Counted from the first letter of the stretch, positions 1 to 7,175 are shown. The stretch is DNA of 10,383 bases from an uncultured Dialister sp. (GCA_900545785.1 URAA01000047.1:1-10383), one strand, 5' to 3'. The notes: generated by a model not told the origin, from the letters alone. A program made the numbers and translations.

Positions 1-509
1 AGTCCGAGTCCCATAACCGTTGCCAACGGCTGATCTATCAAAACCGTTTTTCTGGCACCGGCCGCAACAGATGCTTCCAGTAAAGCTCTCCGTTGAACAC
101 GGGATATCCCCTTCGGCACACACATCAACAGACGAGGATGAAAAAACATTCCTTTTAAATAAGATTGATTGATGACCGAATTCAGAAGATATGCAGCAGT
201 TTGATAATCTACAATGGCACCGGTTTTCATGGGATGAATGATTTCAATTCCCTGCGGCGTACGCCTTTCCATTTCTTCTGCTTTGGTTCCATAGGTAAAC
301 ATTTCATCCGTTTTTTTATATCTGGCCACAACAGAAGATTCCGGAAATACCAGTCCCTTGTTTTTTAAGTAAATGACAATATTGGATGTTCCCAAATCCA
401 CACCGATATCTTCCGAGCCGAAAGAACCGATCCAATCGAAAAAAGAACGTTGTATCACCGGCGACTTTTTGTCTGGAACAATTTTATCAGTCTTCGTTGA
501 CACGAACAA
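1..509 (-). CDS. mreB: MreB/Mbl-family rod-shape actin homologue (3' end truncated by window)
   Basis: Bacterial actin of the MreB family, which forms membrane-associated ATP-bound filaments that guide lateral wall synthesis. The 169 visible residues are the N-terminal part; the gene runs off the left edge. Seen in the sequence: the phosphate-1 motif DIGVDLGTSN (residues 34-43), IHPMKTGAIVDY (91-102), and VPKGISRVQRRALLEASVAAG (131-151 region), all aligning with MreB. The actin/MreB segment usually reading LIEEPMAAAIGAG is LIDQPLATVMGLG here, so the protein is a divergent paralogue. I chose the TTG at 509: AGGAG (516-520) lies 6 nt upstream. A GTG two codons later (503) sits 12 nt from that site, and an internal GTG at 458 has no ribosome binding site. 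The start lies inside murA (23-nt overlap), implying co-transcription and translational coupling. From the TTG the N-terminus is about 25-30 residues longer than usual before DLGT. Confidence 0.88.
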   Translation of the reverse strand, partial: MFVSTKTDKIVPDKKSPVIQRSFFDWIGSFGSEDIGVDLGTSNIVIYLKNKGLVFPESSVVARYKKTDEMFTYGTKAEEMERRTPQGIEIIHPMKTGAIVDYQTAAYLLNSVINQSYLKGMFFHPRLLMCVPKGISRVQRRALLEASVAAGARKTVLIDQPLATVMGLG

Positions 510-1746
510 TGTCAGCTCCTAACCCTTGTAATTTTTCTACGAGATGATCATAACCTCGATCAATATGATGTAATTCTCCGATTTCAGTTTGTCCGTGAGC
601 AGCCAAGCCTGCCAGTGCCAAAGCAGCTCCGGCACGTAAATCTGTAGCTCTTACGAATGCACCTTTTAAAAACGGTACACCTCTGATATGGGCGGTTCTT
701 CCTTCTACGTCGATGGAAGCTCCCATTCTTCTCAATTCTCCGACATGCATGAATCGATTTTCAAAGACGGTTTCCGTCACCTTGCTTATGCCGTCGCCAA
801 TCGTTAAAAGAGCCATAAATTGAGCCTGCAAATCGGTAGGGAATCCCGGATAAGGCAATGTTTTTATGTCGGTAGAACGAATTTTCCCGTCGCTGATGAC
901 TCTCACACTGTCAATATCTTTAATCACTTTTATACCGGCTTCATTCAGTTTGGCCAAAAGAGGTTTTAAATGTTCCGTCAACACATTAGAGATAACGACG
1001 TCTCCTCCCGCCATCGCAGCGGCAATCATAAAAGTGCCCGCTTCGATACGATCCGGAATAACTGTATGCTCCACACCGAATAATTCTCTGACGCCTTCCA
1101 CGCGAATAATATTAGTGCCGGCACCTTTGATATTGGCTCCCATACTGTTCAAGAAGGTTACTAAATCGACAATTTCCGGTTCTTCTGCGGCATTTTCAAT
1201 AACAGTTTTACCCTCAGCAGTAACAGCAGCCATTAAAATATTTTCTGTGGCTCCTACACTGGGGAAATCTAAATATATGGTATTCCCCTTCAATCCCTTC
1301 GGTGCACGCCCTTCGACAAAACCATTGCCTACTTGAATTTCCACCCCCATGGCTTCAAAAGCTTTCAGATGCAAATCAATAGGGCGGCTGCCAATCATGC
1401 ATCCTCCCGGCAAGGCAATTTTGGCATGTCCCATTTTAGCCAAAAGAGGCCCCATGATCAGAAAAGAAGCTCTCATTCTGCTCATCAGTTCATAGGAAGC
1501 CTCCGCTTTATTTAATTCGGAAGCATCAAAAGTAATGCGACGTTCCCCTCGAGTCACTTTCACTCCCAAAGACTCTAAAACACTGCAAATGGTAATGACA
1601 TCATCTAAATTGGGAGCATCTACGATCGTTGCAGGCGTGGAAGGAAGCAGAGTTGCTACAATAATCGGCAAGACTGCATTTTTTGCACTGGATACATGCA
1701 CTGTGCCGCGAAGCGGATGTCCGCCTTGAATAACTAATTTTTCCAA
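487..1746 (-). CDS. murA: UDP-N-acetylglucosamine 1-carboxyvinyltransferase (MurA)
   Basis: Catalyses the first committed step of peptidoglycan synthesis in the cytoplasm: enolpyruvyl transfer from PEP to UDP-GlcNAc; target of fosfomycin. The 419-residue product has the full family length. Catalytic and binding residues fall almost on E. coli numbering: K22-N23 (in SSAKNA), the fosfomycin-reactive Cys at 116 (PGGCMIGSRPIDLHL), D305 (FPTDLQAQF) and R397 (HHIDRGYDH). The usual SGAKNA is SSAKNA here, a minor change. Start: TTG at 1746 gives MEKLVIQGG, the normal MurA N-terminus, 8 nt after GGAG (1755-1758). The longer reading from GTG at 1755 overlaps that GGAG and is unlikely. A strong promoter lies upstream at 1824-1852, and mreB overlaps the 3' end. 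Firmicutes often have two MurA paralogues; this window cannot say which one this is. Confidence 0.97.
   Translation of the reverse strand: MEKLVIQGGHPLRGTVHVSSAKNAVLPIIVATLLPSTPATIVDAPNLDDVITICSVLESLGVKVTRGERRITFDASELNKAEASYELMSRMRASFLIMGPLLAKMGHAKIALPGGCMIGSRPIDLHLKAFEAMGVEIQVGNGFVEGRAPKGLKGNTIYLDFPSVGATENILMAAVTAEGKTVIENAAEEPEIVDLVTFLNSMGANIKGAGTNIIRVEGVRELFGVEHTVIPDRIEAGTFMIAAAMAGGDVVISNVLTEHLKPLLAKLNEAGIKVIKDIDSVRVISDGKIRSTDIKTLPYPGFPTDLQAQFMALLTIGDGISKVTETVFENRFMHVGELRRMGASIDVEGRTAHIRGVPFLKGAFVRATDLRAGAALALAGLAAHGQTEIGELHHIDRGYDHLVEKLQGLGADIVRVNED
516..520 (-). promoter_or_regulatory. Ribosome binding site for mreB inside murA
   Basis: AGGAG within the last codons of murA lies 6 nt before the TTG at 509 and 12 nt before the GTG at 503. 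It selects the TTG and places mreB initiation under ribosomes finishing murA. Confidence 0.65.
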
Positions 1747-1754
1747 AAATATCA

Positions 1755-1758
1755 CTCC
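1755..1758 (-). promoter_or_regulatory. Ribosome binding site deciding the murA start
   Basis: TTGGAG precedes the TTG at 1746 by 8 nt. The in-frame GTG at 1755 begins inside this motif, so it cannot use it for initiation. This supports the TTG start. Confidence 0.7.
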
Positions 1759-1823
1759 AATATCTTAAAGACTTATCTTATTCTATTTCACATATCTTAT
1801 ATTATAAGGTAAAAATCAACCGT

Positions 1824-1852
1824 ATCATAGCAAAAATATAAAATGTTTTCAA
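1824..1852 (-). promoter_or_regulatory. Sigma-70/A-type promoter for murA-mreB
   Basis: On the minus strand TTGAAA (1847-1852) is followed by a 17-nt spacer and TATGAT (1824-1829). It lies about 80 nt upstream of the murA start and downstream of the CBS-gene terminator, so murA-mreB form an independent transcription unit. A second TATAAT-like element slightly downstream has no suitable -35. Confidence 0.7.
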
Positions 1853-1881
1853 GACGCCTTTGAAAAGCGGTTTGCTATAAG

Positions 1882-1922
1882 AAAAATAAATAAAGAGGAA
1901 CTATACGATTTCAGTTCCCCTT
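1882..1922 (-). terminator. Intrinsic terminator of the CBS-domain gene
   Basis: AAG-GGAACT (1893-1902) pairs with AGTTCC-CTT (1913-1922), with one A/C mismatch and a 10-nt loop. On the minus strand the stem is followed by a T-rich tract (TTTATTTATTTTT). It lies about 40 nt past the CBS-gene stop codon. Confidence 0.72.
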
Positions 1923-1961
1923 ATTATGTATGATTAAATTTATTCATCAAAAGAAAATCAT

Positions 1962-2483
1962 TTAATTTCCGTCTTCTTTCTTTTGTTCCTTTTTTGCCTT
2001 GACCGCTTCTTCCAATTCTGTAGCTGCAATGACACACAAAATATCATGTCTTGTAATAATCCCCACCAAACGATTCGGCTTCTCTACCACCGGCACTGTT
2101 TTTAAATGTTCATCAATCATAAGATTCATGATTGTTTCCATATCCGTGTCGGGAGTCACACATCTGACCTCTTTTGTCATCAAATCGGAAGCTTTGGTTG
2201 CCAACAGTTTTCTGAAAGACTTTTCATAACGTCCGAAACCGCAATAATAAATATTGGCCCCCAGTACATCCAAATAGGCGGGAATTCTGGGTTTTACCTT
2301 TTTATACAAGAGATCCCCTTCGGCAACAATTCCCAAAAGCTCATTATCATCTCCCGTGACAGGAACGGCACTGATAGGATGCGTGGCAAACAGACCGACC
2401 AGTTCATGCACGGTCACATCCGGCGGAATACTGAAAACATACTTTGTCATAAAATCTTTTGCTCTCATTTTTTTCTCTTCCAT
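1962..2483 (-). CDS. Two-CBS-domain protein
   Basis: A 173-residue cytoplasmic protein made almost entirely of a CBS pair (Bateman module), a fold that binds adenine nucleotides such as AMP, ATP or SAM and acts as an energy or ligand sensor. CBS1 spans about residues 9-60 (DFMTKYVFSIPPDVTV, ending GIVAEGDLL). CBS2 spans about 99-152 (SDLMTKEVRCVTPDTDM, ending GIITRHDIL). A linker (62-95) rich in Tyr/Lys/Arg joins them, and a charged Lys/Glu tail closes the protein. No catalytic or transport domain is attached, so the partner or ligand cannot be named. The ATG at 2483 follows AGGAGG (2492-2497) at a good distance. It has its own promoter and terminator, making it monocistronic between the htrA-rlmH and murA-mreB units. 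The function is unknown beyond nucleotide sensing by family. Confidence 0.93.
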   Translation of the reverse strand: MEEKKMRAKDFMTKYVFSIPPDVTVHELVGLFATHPISAVPVTGDDNELLGIVAEGDLLYKKVKPRIPAYLDVLGANIYYCGFGRYEKSFRKLLATKASDLMTKEVRCVTPDTDMETIMNLMIDEHLKTVPVVEKPNRLVGIITRHDILCVIAATELEEAVKAKKEQKKEDGN

Positions 2484-2517
2484 AAGATATCCCTCCTGTC
2501 ATATACTTCTTAATTAT

Positions 2518-2546
2518 ATTTTAACCAATTCCTGCCGATATGGCAA
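2518..2546 (-). promoter_or_regulatory. Promoter of the CBS-domain gene
   Basis: TTGCCA (2541-2546), a 17-nt spacer and TAAAAT (2518-2523) on the minus strand, about 35 nt upstream of the ATG at 2483. The rest of the 2550-2666 spacer is AT-rich and shows nothing else I can name. Confidence 0.55.
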
Positions 2547-2666
2547 AAAAGATATTTTCATACTCATTTTTAATCGGAAAATATTTTCTTCAAAACAAGG
2601 TTATTTTCATCCTGTATCATTCGTAATCCTCATAATTTTATAACATAAGAAATTTTCCGTTCCGAC

Positions 2667-2708
2667 AAAAAACGTTCTTTCAAGAAAAAAATTGAAAGAA
2701 CGTTTTTT
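2667..2708 (-). terminator. Strong hairpin terminator after rlmH
   Basis: A perfect 17-bp inverted repeat: AAAAAACGTTCTTTCAA (2667-2683), an 8-nt loop, and its exact complement (2692-2708). The arms end in A6 and T6 runs, so it could work in either direction. Here it terminates htrA-rlmH on the minus strand, and its arm reaches the rlmH stop codon. Confidence 0.88.
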
Positions 2709-3187
2709 CATAAGTGATACGGTTCATGGCGATTGATCTTCATCGCTCTGTAAAGCTGTTCAAACAAGAGCAACCTCGCCATTTGGTGCGTAAAGGTCAT
2801 AGGTCCCATGGAAATCTTCAAATCAGCCCGTTCTCTGATATTTTGCCCGTTTCCGTAAGGTCCGCCAATCATAAAATAGAAATGACCGGTCCCTTCCACT
2901 GTTTTATTCTGTATCCACTTTGCCAATTCTTCGGATGATAATGCCTGACCTTTCAGATCCAATAAAATGACACAGTCAGATTTTGTAACAGATTTAAGAA
3001 GTTTTTCTCCCTCTTTTTCCATCACTTTTTCTTTCATTTTCAACGATGGATTTTCCGGCATTTTTTCTTCATCCTGTTCCACCACTTCTATTTTTACCAA
3101 GGGACCCAGTCGTTTTTCATATTCTTCAATACCGGAACGCATCCATTTTTCTTTTATTTTTCCTATAACCAATAAAGAGAACTTCAT
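2708..3187 (-). CDS. rlmH: 23S rRNA (pseudouridine-1915 N3) methyltransferase RlmH
   Basis: SPOUT-class methyltransferase that uses S-adenosylmethionine to methylate pseudouridine 1915 in helix 69 of 23S rRNA on the assembled 70S ribosome. The product is 159 residues, close to the roughly 155-160 of the family. Visible signatures: the N-terminal LLVIGKIKEKW, the SAM-binding trefoil-knot segment FMIGGPYG (105-112), and the highly conserved C-terminal half with ISMGPMTFTHQMARLLLFEQ and the end NRHEPYHL. The ATG at 3187 overlaps the htrA stop as TAATG, with a GGAG 11 nt upstream, so translation is probably coupled to htrA. The htrA-rlmH adjacency is common in Firmicutes. A strong hairpin closes the unit right at the stop codon. 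Confidence 0.97.
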   Translation of the reverse strand: MKFSLLVIGKIKEKWMRSGIEEYEKRLGPLVKIEVVEQDEEKMPENPSLKMKEKVMEKEGEKLLKSVTKSDCVILLDLKGQALSSEELAKWIQNKTVEGTGHFYFMIGGPYGNGQNIRERADLKISMGPMTFTHQMARLLLFEQLYRAMKINRHEPYHL

Positions 3188-4377
3188 TACTGATCATTCT
3201 CCGGTGCAGATGCCAAAATAATATCCGTTTCATACTTGCTGTTATTGTGTTCATACACAATGGTCACCTTATCACCGGGACGATGAGCATCAATCGCATC
3301 TCGCATATCTTTTACGGTGGCGATGTCTTTTCCGCCGATAGTCATAATATAATCACCCACCCGTATATCACTTGCACTGAGCGGACTGTTTCTGACAATT
3401 TTCATAACAAGTACGCCTCCGTCATGATCCCACTGATATCCGTAACGGGATGCAATATCTTTATCAGCTGCATATACGCCCAGATAGGCTCTTGTTACTT
3501 TACCGTAAGCGATAAGTTGCTCAATGATCCCTTTGGCTTGATTGATAGGAATGGAAAATCCCATTCCTTCCACGCCTTCTTTTGAAATTTTCGCACTGTT
3601 GATCCCCACTACCTTGCCGTCGGCAGTAACCAGTGCGCCTCCGGAGTTTCCGGGGTTAATGGCTGCATCCGTCTGTATTAATTTAAATCTCTGATCAATA
3701 TCGTCCAAAGAGCGGTTCAAAGCACTGATGACTCCTACCGTAACAGTCCCTTGGAATTCCAAACCGAGAGGATTTCCGATTGCAATGGCGGTCTCTCCCA
3801 CCTGCAAAGCATCTGAATCTCCCAGAGCGGCAACAGGCAGATTGTCTCCTCCGTCAATTTTCACTACTGCCAAATCAGTAGAAGGATCCGTACCAATCAC
3901 TTTTCCGGGAACTGTCTGACCGTTTGATAACGATACATTGACATCCGTCCCGCCGGCAACAACATGATTATTCGTTACGATATATCCTTTTTTATCAAAA
4001 ATAACTCCGGAGCCCACACTCTGACCCACGTTGATCCGGCGATTAAAAATATCCCTGTCATAAACTCTCGTCGTGATACCGACCACGGCGGGCCCTACTT
4101 CTTTAACTGCTTGAACGATCGCCGTATTTCTGATAGTCGGTAAATCCTGCAACTTTTTTTGTTCCGTTTGCGGGAATGTATAGCCGGCAGCAGGATTATT
4201 TCCTTTATTCTCATTGCTGAAATTTCCATTGAAGAAACAGCCGCCGACTCCGCCTGCAATAACTAATGCAGCAGCCAGCAGCATCAATCTTTTCTGTCCC
4301 AATTTGAATTTCGGTTCCTTTTTTTTCGATTGCAAACCCTGCTCTTTCAGCTGCTTGTCAAGATCTTCTCTATCCAT
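3187..4377 (-). CDS. htrA: HtrA/DegP-like membrane-anchored serine protease with PDZ domain
   Basis: Envelope quality-control protease of the S1C family that degrades misfolded extracytoplasmic proteins. From the ATG at 4377 it has 396 residues: a charged cytoplasmic N-terminus (1-29), a hydrophobic anchor (about 30-47), a low-complexity Asn/Gly linker, a trypsin-like domain (about 95-290) and one PDZ domain (about 300-390). The catalytic triad is H138 (TNNHVV), D168 (STDLAVVKI) and S245 (NPGNSGGAL). The anchor ends VGGC, a marginal lipobox. Start choice: GAGG (4384-4387) lies 6 nt before the ATG at 4377. The ATG at 4419 has no ribosome binding site and sits directly behind the TATAAT of the likely promoter, so an mRNA would begin about there. 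It forms an operon with rlmH (TAATG overlap). Confidence 0.96.
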   Translation of the reverse strand: MDREDLDKQLKEQGLQSKKKEPKFKLGQKRLMLLAAALVIAGGVGGCFFNGNFSNENKGNNPAAGYTFPQTEQKKLQDLPTIRNTAIVQAVKEVGPAVVGITTRVYDRDIFNRRINVGQSVGSGVIFDKKGYIVTNNHVVAGGTDVNVSLSNGQTVPGKVIGTDPSTDLAVVKIDGGDNLPVAALGDSDALQVGETAIAIGNPLGLEFQGTVTVGVISALNRSLDDIDQRFKLIQTDAAINPGNSGGALVTADGKVVGINSAKISKEGVEGMGFSIPINQAKGIIEQLIAYGKVTRAYLGVYAADKDIASRYGYQWDHDGGVLVMKIVRNSPLSASDIRVGDYIMTIGGKDIATVKDMRDAIDAHRPGDKVTIVYEHNNSKYETDIILASAPENDQ

Positions 4378-4421
4378 GTTAAACCTCATTATGAACTCAT
4401 TTATATTTAAATATTTCATTT

Positions 4422-4430
4422 ATTATATCA
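4422..4430 (-). promoter_or_regulatory. Extended -10 promoter for htrA-rlmH
   Basis: On the minus strand TGATATAAT matches the extended -10 consensus TGnTATAAT (TATAAT at 4422-4427). I see no good -35, which is typical of extended -10 promoters. It lies about 45 nt before the htrA ATG at 4377 and just after the rny terminator. Confidence 0.6.
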
Positions 4431-4456
4431 TAGTAAATGTCTGCATACAGGGTTCG

Positions 4457-4503
4457 ATAAAAAACACCTTCCCGGTCAGTTTCTCTGATCAAGAAGGTGT
4501 TTT
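4457..4503 (-). terminator. Intrinsic terminator of rny
   Basis: AAAACACCTTC (4461-4471) pairs perfectly with GAAGGTGTTTT (4493-4503). An inner stem GGTCAG/CTGATC forms across a small internal loop. On the minus strand a run of six T residues follows. It begins 8 nt past the RNase Y stop codon. Confidence 0.87.
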
Positions 4504-4511
4504 CCTATTTT

Positions 4512-6086
4512 TTATTTTGCAAAATCGGTTGCTCTTGTCTCACGAATGATGACCACTTTTACTTGCCCCGGATATTGTAATTCTTTTTCAATCCGTTGCG
4601 CAATATCATGAGAAAGAATGATCGCCTGATCTTCATTTACCTTTTCCGGCTTAACGATGACCCGCAATTCGCGTCCTGCCTGAATCGCATAACAACTTGC
4701 CACACCTGCAAAAGATTTGGCAATATCTTCCAGCTTAGTCAAACGCTTGATATAGTTTTCTAAAGTTTCTCTTCGTGCACCCGGTCTTGCCGCGGAAATG
4801 GCATCTGCCGCAGCTACCAAGACAGATTCTACATAAACGGCTTCGGTATCACCGTGATGAGAAGCAATTGCATTGATGACTTGAGGCGGTTCTTTATATT
4901 TTTGTGCAAGCTCAACACCCAATTCAACATGGGTTCCTTCTTGCTCCCGATCAACTGCTTTTCCTATGTCATGAAGCAGACCGGCACGCCTTGCAATATC
5001 TGCATCGGCCCCCACTTCTCCTGCTAAAATCCCGGAAAAGTAGGATGTATCTATGCAGTGCTGAAGTACATTTTGACCATAACTGGTACGATATTTCAAG
5101 CGGCCGAGAATTTTCACCAATTCAGGATGGATTCCTCGGATTCCGCATTGAAGAACTGCTTCTTCACCGGCTTCCCTGATTGCCTTGTCGACTTCTTTTT
5201 TGGTTTTTTCCACAACCTCTTCAATTCTTGCCGGATGAATACGTCCGTCTTTTATAAGATTCTCAAGCGCCAGTCTGGCTATTTCTCTGCGAATCGGATC
5301 GAAGCAGGATAAAATAACGGCTTCCGGTGTGTCATCAATAATCAAATCAACACCGGTCAATGTTTCAATAGCCCTGATATTTCTCCCTTCTCGTCCGATA
5401 ATACGTCCCTTCATTTCTTCGTTGGGAAGAGAAACTACGGAAACGGTCGTTTCCGAAACCGTATCCGCCGCATTTCTTTGGATGGCAGCAGCTACAATCT
5501 CTCTTGCCTTGTTGTCGGAAATCGCCTTGATCTCTTCTTCATTTTCTCTGATCCGTACTGCTTTTTCATGCGCTAATGAATCATTCACCGTGTTTAAGAT
5601 CATCTCTCTTGCCTGATCACGCGAAAGCTGGGAGATTTCTTCCAACTTCGCCTGTTGGGCAGCATAAAGAGTTTCCACTTTCTCTTTCTGTGCTTTTACC
5701 TGACTTTCCTTTTTAACCAGTGACGATTCTCTCTGTTCCAGATTATTGCTTCTTAAATCTAAATTGTTTTCCTTTTGTACCAGACGCTGTTCGTATTTTT
5801 GTAACTCTTCTCTTCTCTCGCGATTTTCTTTTTCTACATCTTCGCGAAATTTATGAATTTCTTCACGAGTTTGGACCAATGTTTCTTTTTTCAAGGTTTC
5901 GGCTTCACGCAGAGCATTTTCTCTCGCTTTTTCGGCCTCTCCTATGATAGACTGGGCTTTTTCCTCTGCAGATCCTATCCTTGCCTCAGCAATACGTTTA
6001 CGTAATAAATATCCTATTCCTGCACCTACTGCCGCAGCAACAATGCAGAAAACAATTATATAAAGTAACAATTCATCTTTTGTCAA
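4512..6086 (-). CDS. rny: Ribonuclease Y
   Basis: Membrane-anchored endoribonuclease that initiates mRNA decay and processing in many Firmicutes. From the TTG at 6086 it has 524 residues in the classic order. An N-terminal transmembrane helix (about 7-29, LLYIIVFCIVAAAVGAGIGY) is followed by a long charged coiled coil (about 33-180), a KH RNA-binding domain with GRIIGREGRNIR (227-238), and an HD phosphohydrolase domain with LLHDIGKA (H372-D373), continuing with ASHHGD. The C-terminal domain ends RETRATDFAK. The TTG lies 8 nt after AGAGG. The upstream GTG at 6095 overlaps that Shine-Dalgarno and is rejected. A near-consensus promoter lies at 6172-6200 and a terminator directly downstream, so the gene is monocistronic. 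All expected catalytic residues are present. Confidence 0.97.
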   Translation of the reverse strand: MTKDELLLYIIVFCIVAAAVGAGIGYLLRKRIAEARIGSAEEKAQSIIGEAEKARENALREAETLKKETLVQTREEIHKFREDVEKENRERREELQKYEQRLVQKENNLDLRSNNLEQRESSLVKKESQVKAQKEKVETLYAAQQAKLEEISQLSRDQAREMILNTVNDSLAHEKAVRIRENEEEIKAISDNKAREIVAAAIQRNAADTVSETTVSVVSLPNEEMKGRIIGREGRNIRAIETLTGVDLIIDDTPEAVILSCFDPIRREIARLALENLIKDGRIHPARIEEVVEKTKKEVDKAIREAGEEAVLQCGIRGIHPELVKILGRLKYRTSYGQNVLQHCIDTSYFSGILAGEVGADADIARRAGLLHDIGKAVDREQEGTHVELGVELAQKYKEPPQVINAIASHHGDTEAVYVESVLVAAADAISAARPGARRETLENYIKRLTKLEDIAKSFAGVASCYAIQAGRELRVIVKPEKVNEDQAIILSHDIAQRIEKELQYPGQVKVVIIRETRATDFAK

Positions 6087-6094
6087 CTGATTCA

Positions 6095-6099
6095 CCTCT
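6095..6099 (-). promoter_or_regulatory. Ribosome binding site deciding the rny start
   Basis: AGAGG lies 8 nt before the TTG at 6086. The in-frame GTG at 6095 begins at the last G of this motif, so it is unlikely to be the initiator. Confidence 0.65.
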
Positions 6100-6171
6100 T
6101 TTCTTTTATTATTTATTATTCATCAAGAGAAAAAACACTAAAAAAGTACAACCTTTCGATTGACTGTTTTA

Positions 6172-6200
6172 ATTCTAGAGTTTTTGCTTTTTATTGTCAA
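6172..6200 (-). promoter_or_regulatory. Near-consensus promoter for rny
   Basis: TTGACA (6195-6200), a 17-nt spacer and TAGAAT (6172-6177) on the minus strand. It is the best promoter match in the window and implies a leader of about 80 nt before the rny TTG. Confidence 0.8.
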
Positions 6201-6467
6201 GATGTTTCAATTCTCAGAACGCCGATAAATTCGATATCTTCAGTATCTTATGAACTATTTTTGCTCCTTTAAAGAATATGGCAAGTATTCAAATCCATCC
6301 GGATCCGGCGGTTATCCCTTTGCCGGACCGGGCAAGATTAAAGCTCGGACAGTCTGCTAGCTGCAAAATAAACGACTGAATGTACAAGATGACACAGTTC
6401 ATTAATATCAAAATCATATTAAAATATCACAGGCTTTGAAGAAATCGCAATATCGATCCGATAAATA
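6201..6467 (-). other. Unassigned spacer between the MBL-fold gene and the rny promoter
   Basis: About 270 nt without a convincing gene. The centre (roughly 6295-6360) is clearly more GC-rich than its flanks and holds two adjacent hairpins: CCGGC/GCCGG (6305-6326, 12-nt loop) and CCGGGC/GCTCGG (6328-6348, 9-nt loop, one G-T pair). On the minus strand one frame reads protein-like sequence up to a stop at 6255-6257 but is broken by a TAA at 6312-6314. On the plus strand a 33-codon frame (6278-6379) lacks a ribosome binding site. I see no terminator with a T-run after the MBL-fold gene. It may be a decayed gene end or a structured RNA element; neither is established. Confidence 0.4.
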
Positions 6468-7175
6468 TTATTTCACAACTCCTTCGAATACATCGCCTTC
6501 TTTTTCGGGAATCCAAAGAGGCGTATCGGGGAAACGCCAGCGGAATTCATAAGAAGGTACCCAACGACTGCCGAAAGCATGCATGGAAACAAGCACCGTG
6601 CTTACCGTAACCGTTTCCAGAAAAGCTTTTACTCCCCATTCTCTTGCAACAGCCTGCCTTGCATCTACGGGGAAGAAAGCGATATCCACCTTTTTCTTGT
6701 TTAATTTCTGTAATTCTTTAAAATATTCATCTCTTGCCAATAAGTTTTCTTCATCACTTTCTCCGGCCCAATGCCACCAGTTTAAATCACCGGCATGAAA
6801 AATCGTCATTTCCGGATGAATAATCCAAAAAGAACCGCCTGCATCGGTAGATCCGTACATTCTGACTTGGAATTCATTAACGGATGTAAATTCTCCCGGA
6901 TTCAAATAATGGAGCAACAGGGGATTTTTAAGGGATAAGGAGCAGTCGCTGTGAAGGAAATATCCCGCCGCTTGATTTTCATAACGACTTATATCTGAAT
7001 TAAAGTGATCGGCATGAAAATGACTGACAAAAAAATATACCGGTTTATCTGATTTTTTTAAAACTTCATCTAACTTGCCTTCCGGATCCATATAATAATC
7101 AAACACAAGAATCGTATCTTCTAACTCACAAATAAAACCGCTGTGATGGAGATAAGTAATTTTAAAATTTTTCAC
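6468..7175 (-). CDS. Metallo-beta-lactamase-fold hydrolase
   Basis: A 235-residue cytoplasmic protein of the metallo-beta-lactamase superfamily, probably a dinuclear metal hydrolase; the substrate is unknown. The metal-binding signature is complete: SHFHADHF (H52, H54, D56, H57), then IFHAGDLN with D130, and the late histidine in VSMHAFG (H199). The hydrophobic N-terminal strand pattern ITYLHHSGFICELEDTILVFDYY is typical of UlaG-like or beta-lactamase-like small hydrolases rather than true beta-lactamases: there is no signal peptide and the length is short. Several Trp residues cluster around the second metal motif (NWWHW). The GTG at 7175 follows AGGA (7183-7186) by 7 nt. A longer reading from TTG at 7202 lacks such a site. 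It is transcribed from the divergent region shared with the GNAT gene, by an extended -10 promoter at 7283-7291. Confidence 0.9.
   Translation of the reverse strand: MKNFKITYLHHSGFICELEDTILVFDYYMDPEGKLDEVLKKSDKPVYFFVSHFHADHFNSDISRYENQAAGYFLHSDCSLSLKNPLLLHYLNPGEFTSVNEFQVRMYGSTDAGGSFWIIHPEMTIFHAGDLNWWHWAGESDEENLLARDEYFKELQKLNKKKVDIAFFPVDARQAVAREWGVKAFLETVTVSTVLVSMHAFGSRWVPSYEFRWRFPDTPLWIPEKEGDVFEGVVK

Noticed and set aside
866..1336. 156-codon open frame on the plus strand inside murA
   Set aside because: Antisense shadow of a fully conserved murA; no ribosome binding site or recognisable family.
2106..2643. Plus-strand open frames opposite the CBS gene and extending into the spacer
   Set aside because: Mostly antisense to the CBS gene, with residue composition typical of shadow translation and no ribosome binding site.
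4378..4419. Longer htrA start at the ATG at 4419
   Set aside because: No Shine-Dalgarno, and it lies right behind TATAAT where the transcript would begin; the ATG at 4377 has GAGG at 6 nt.
6278..6379. 33-codon plus-strand frame starting MASIQIHPDPAVIPLP
   Set aside because: No ribosome binding site or promoter, and no recognisable family; kept only as part of the unexplained spacer.
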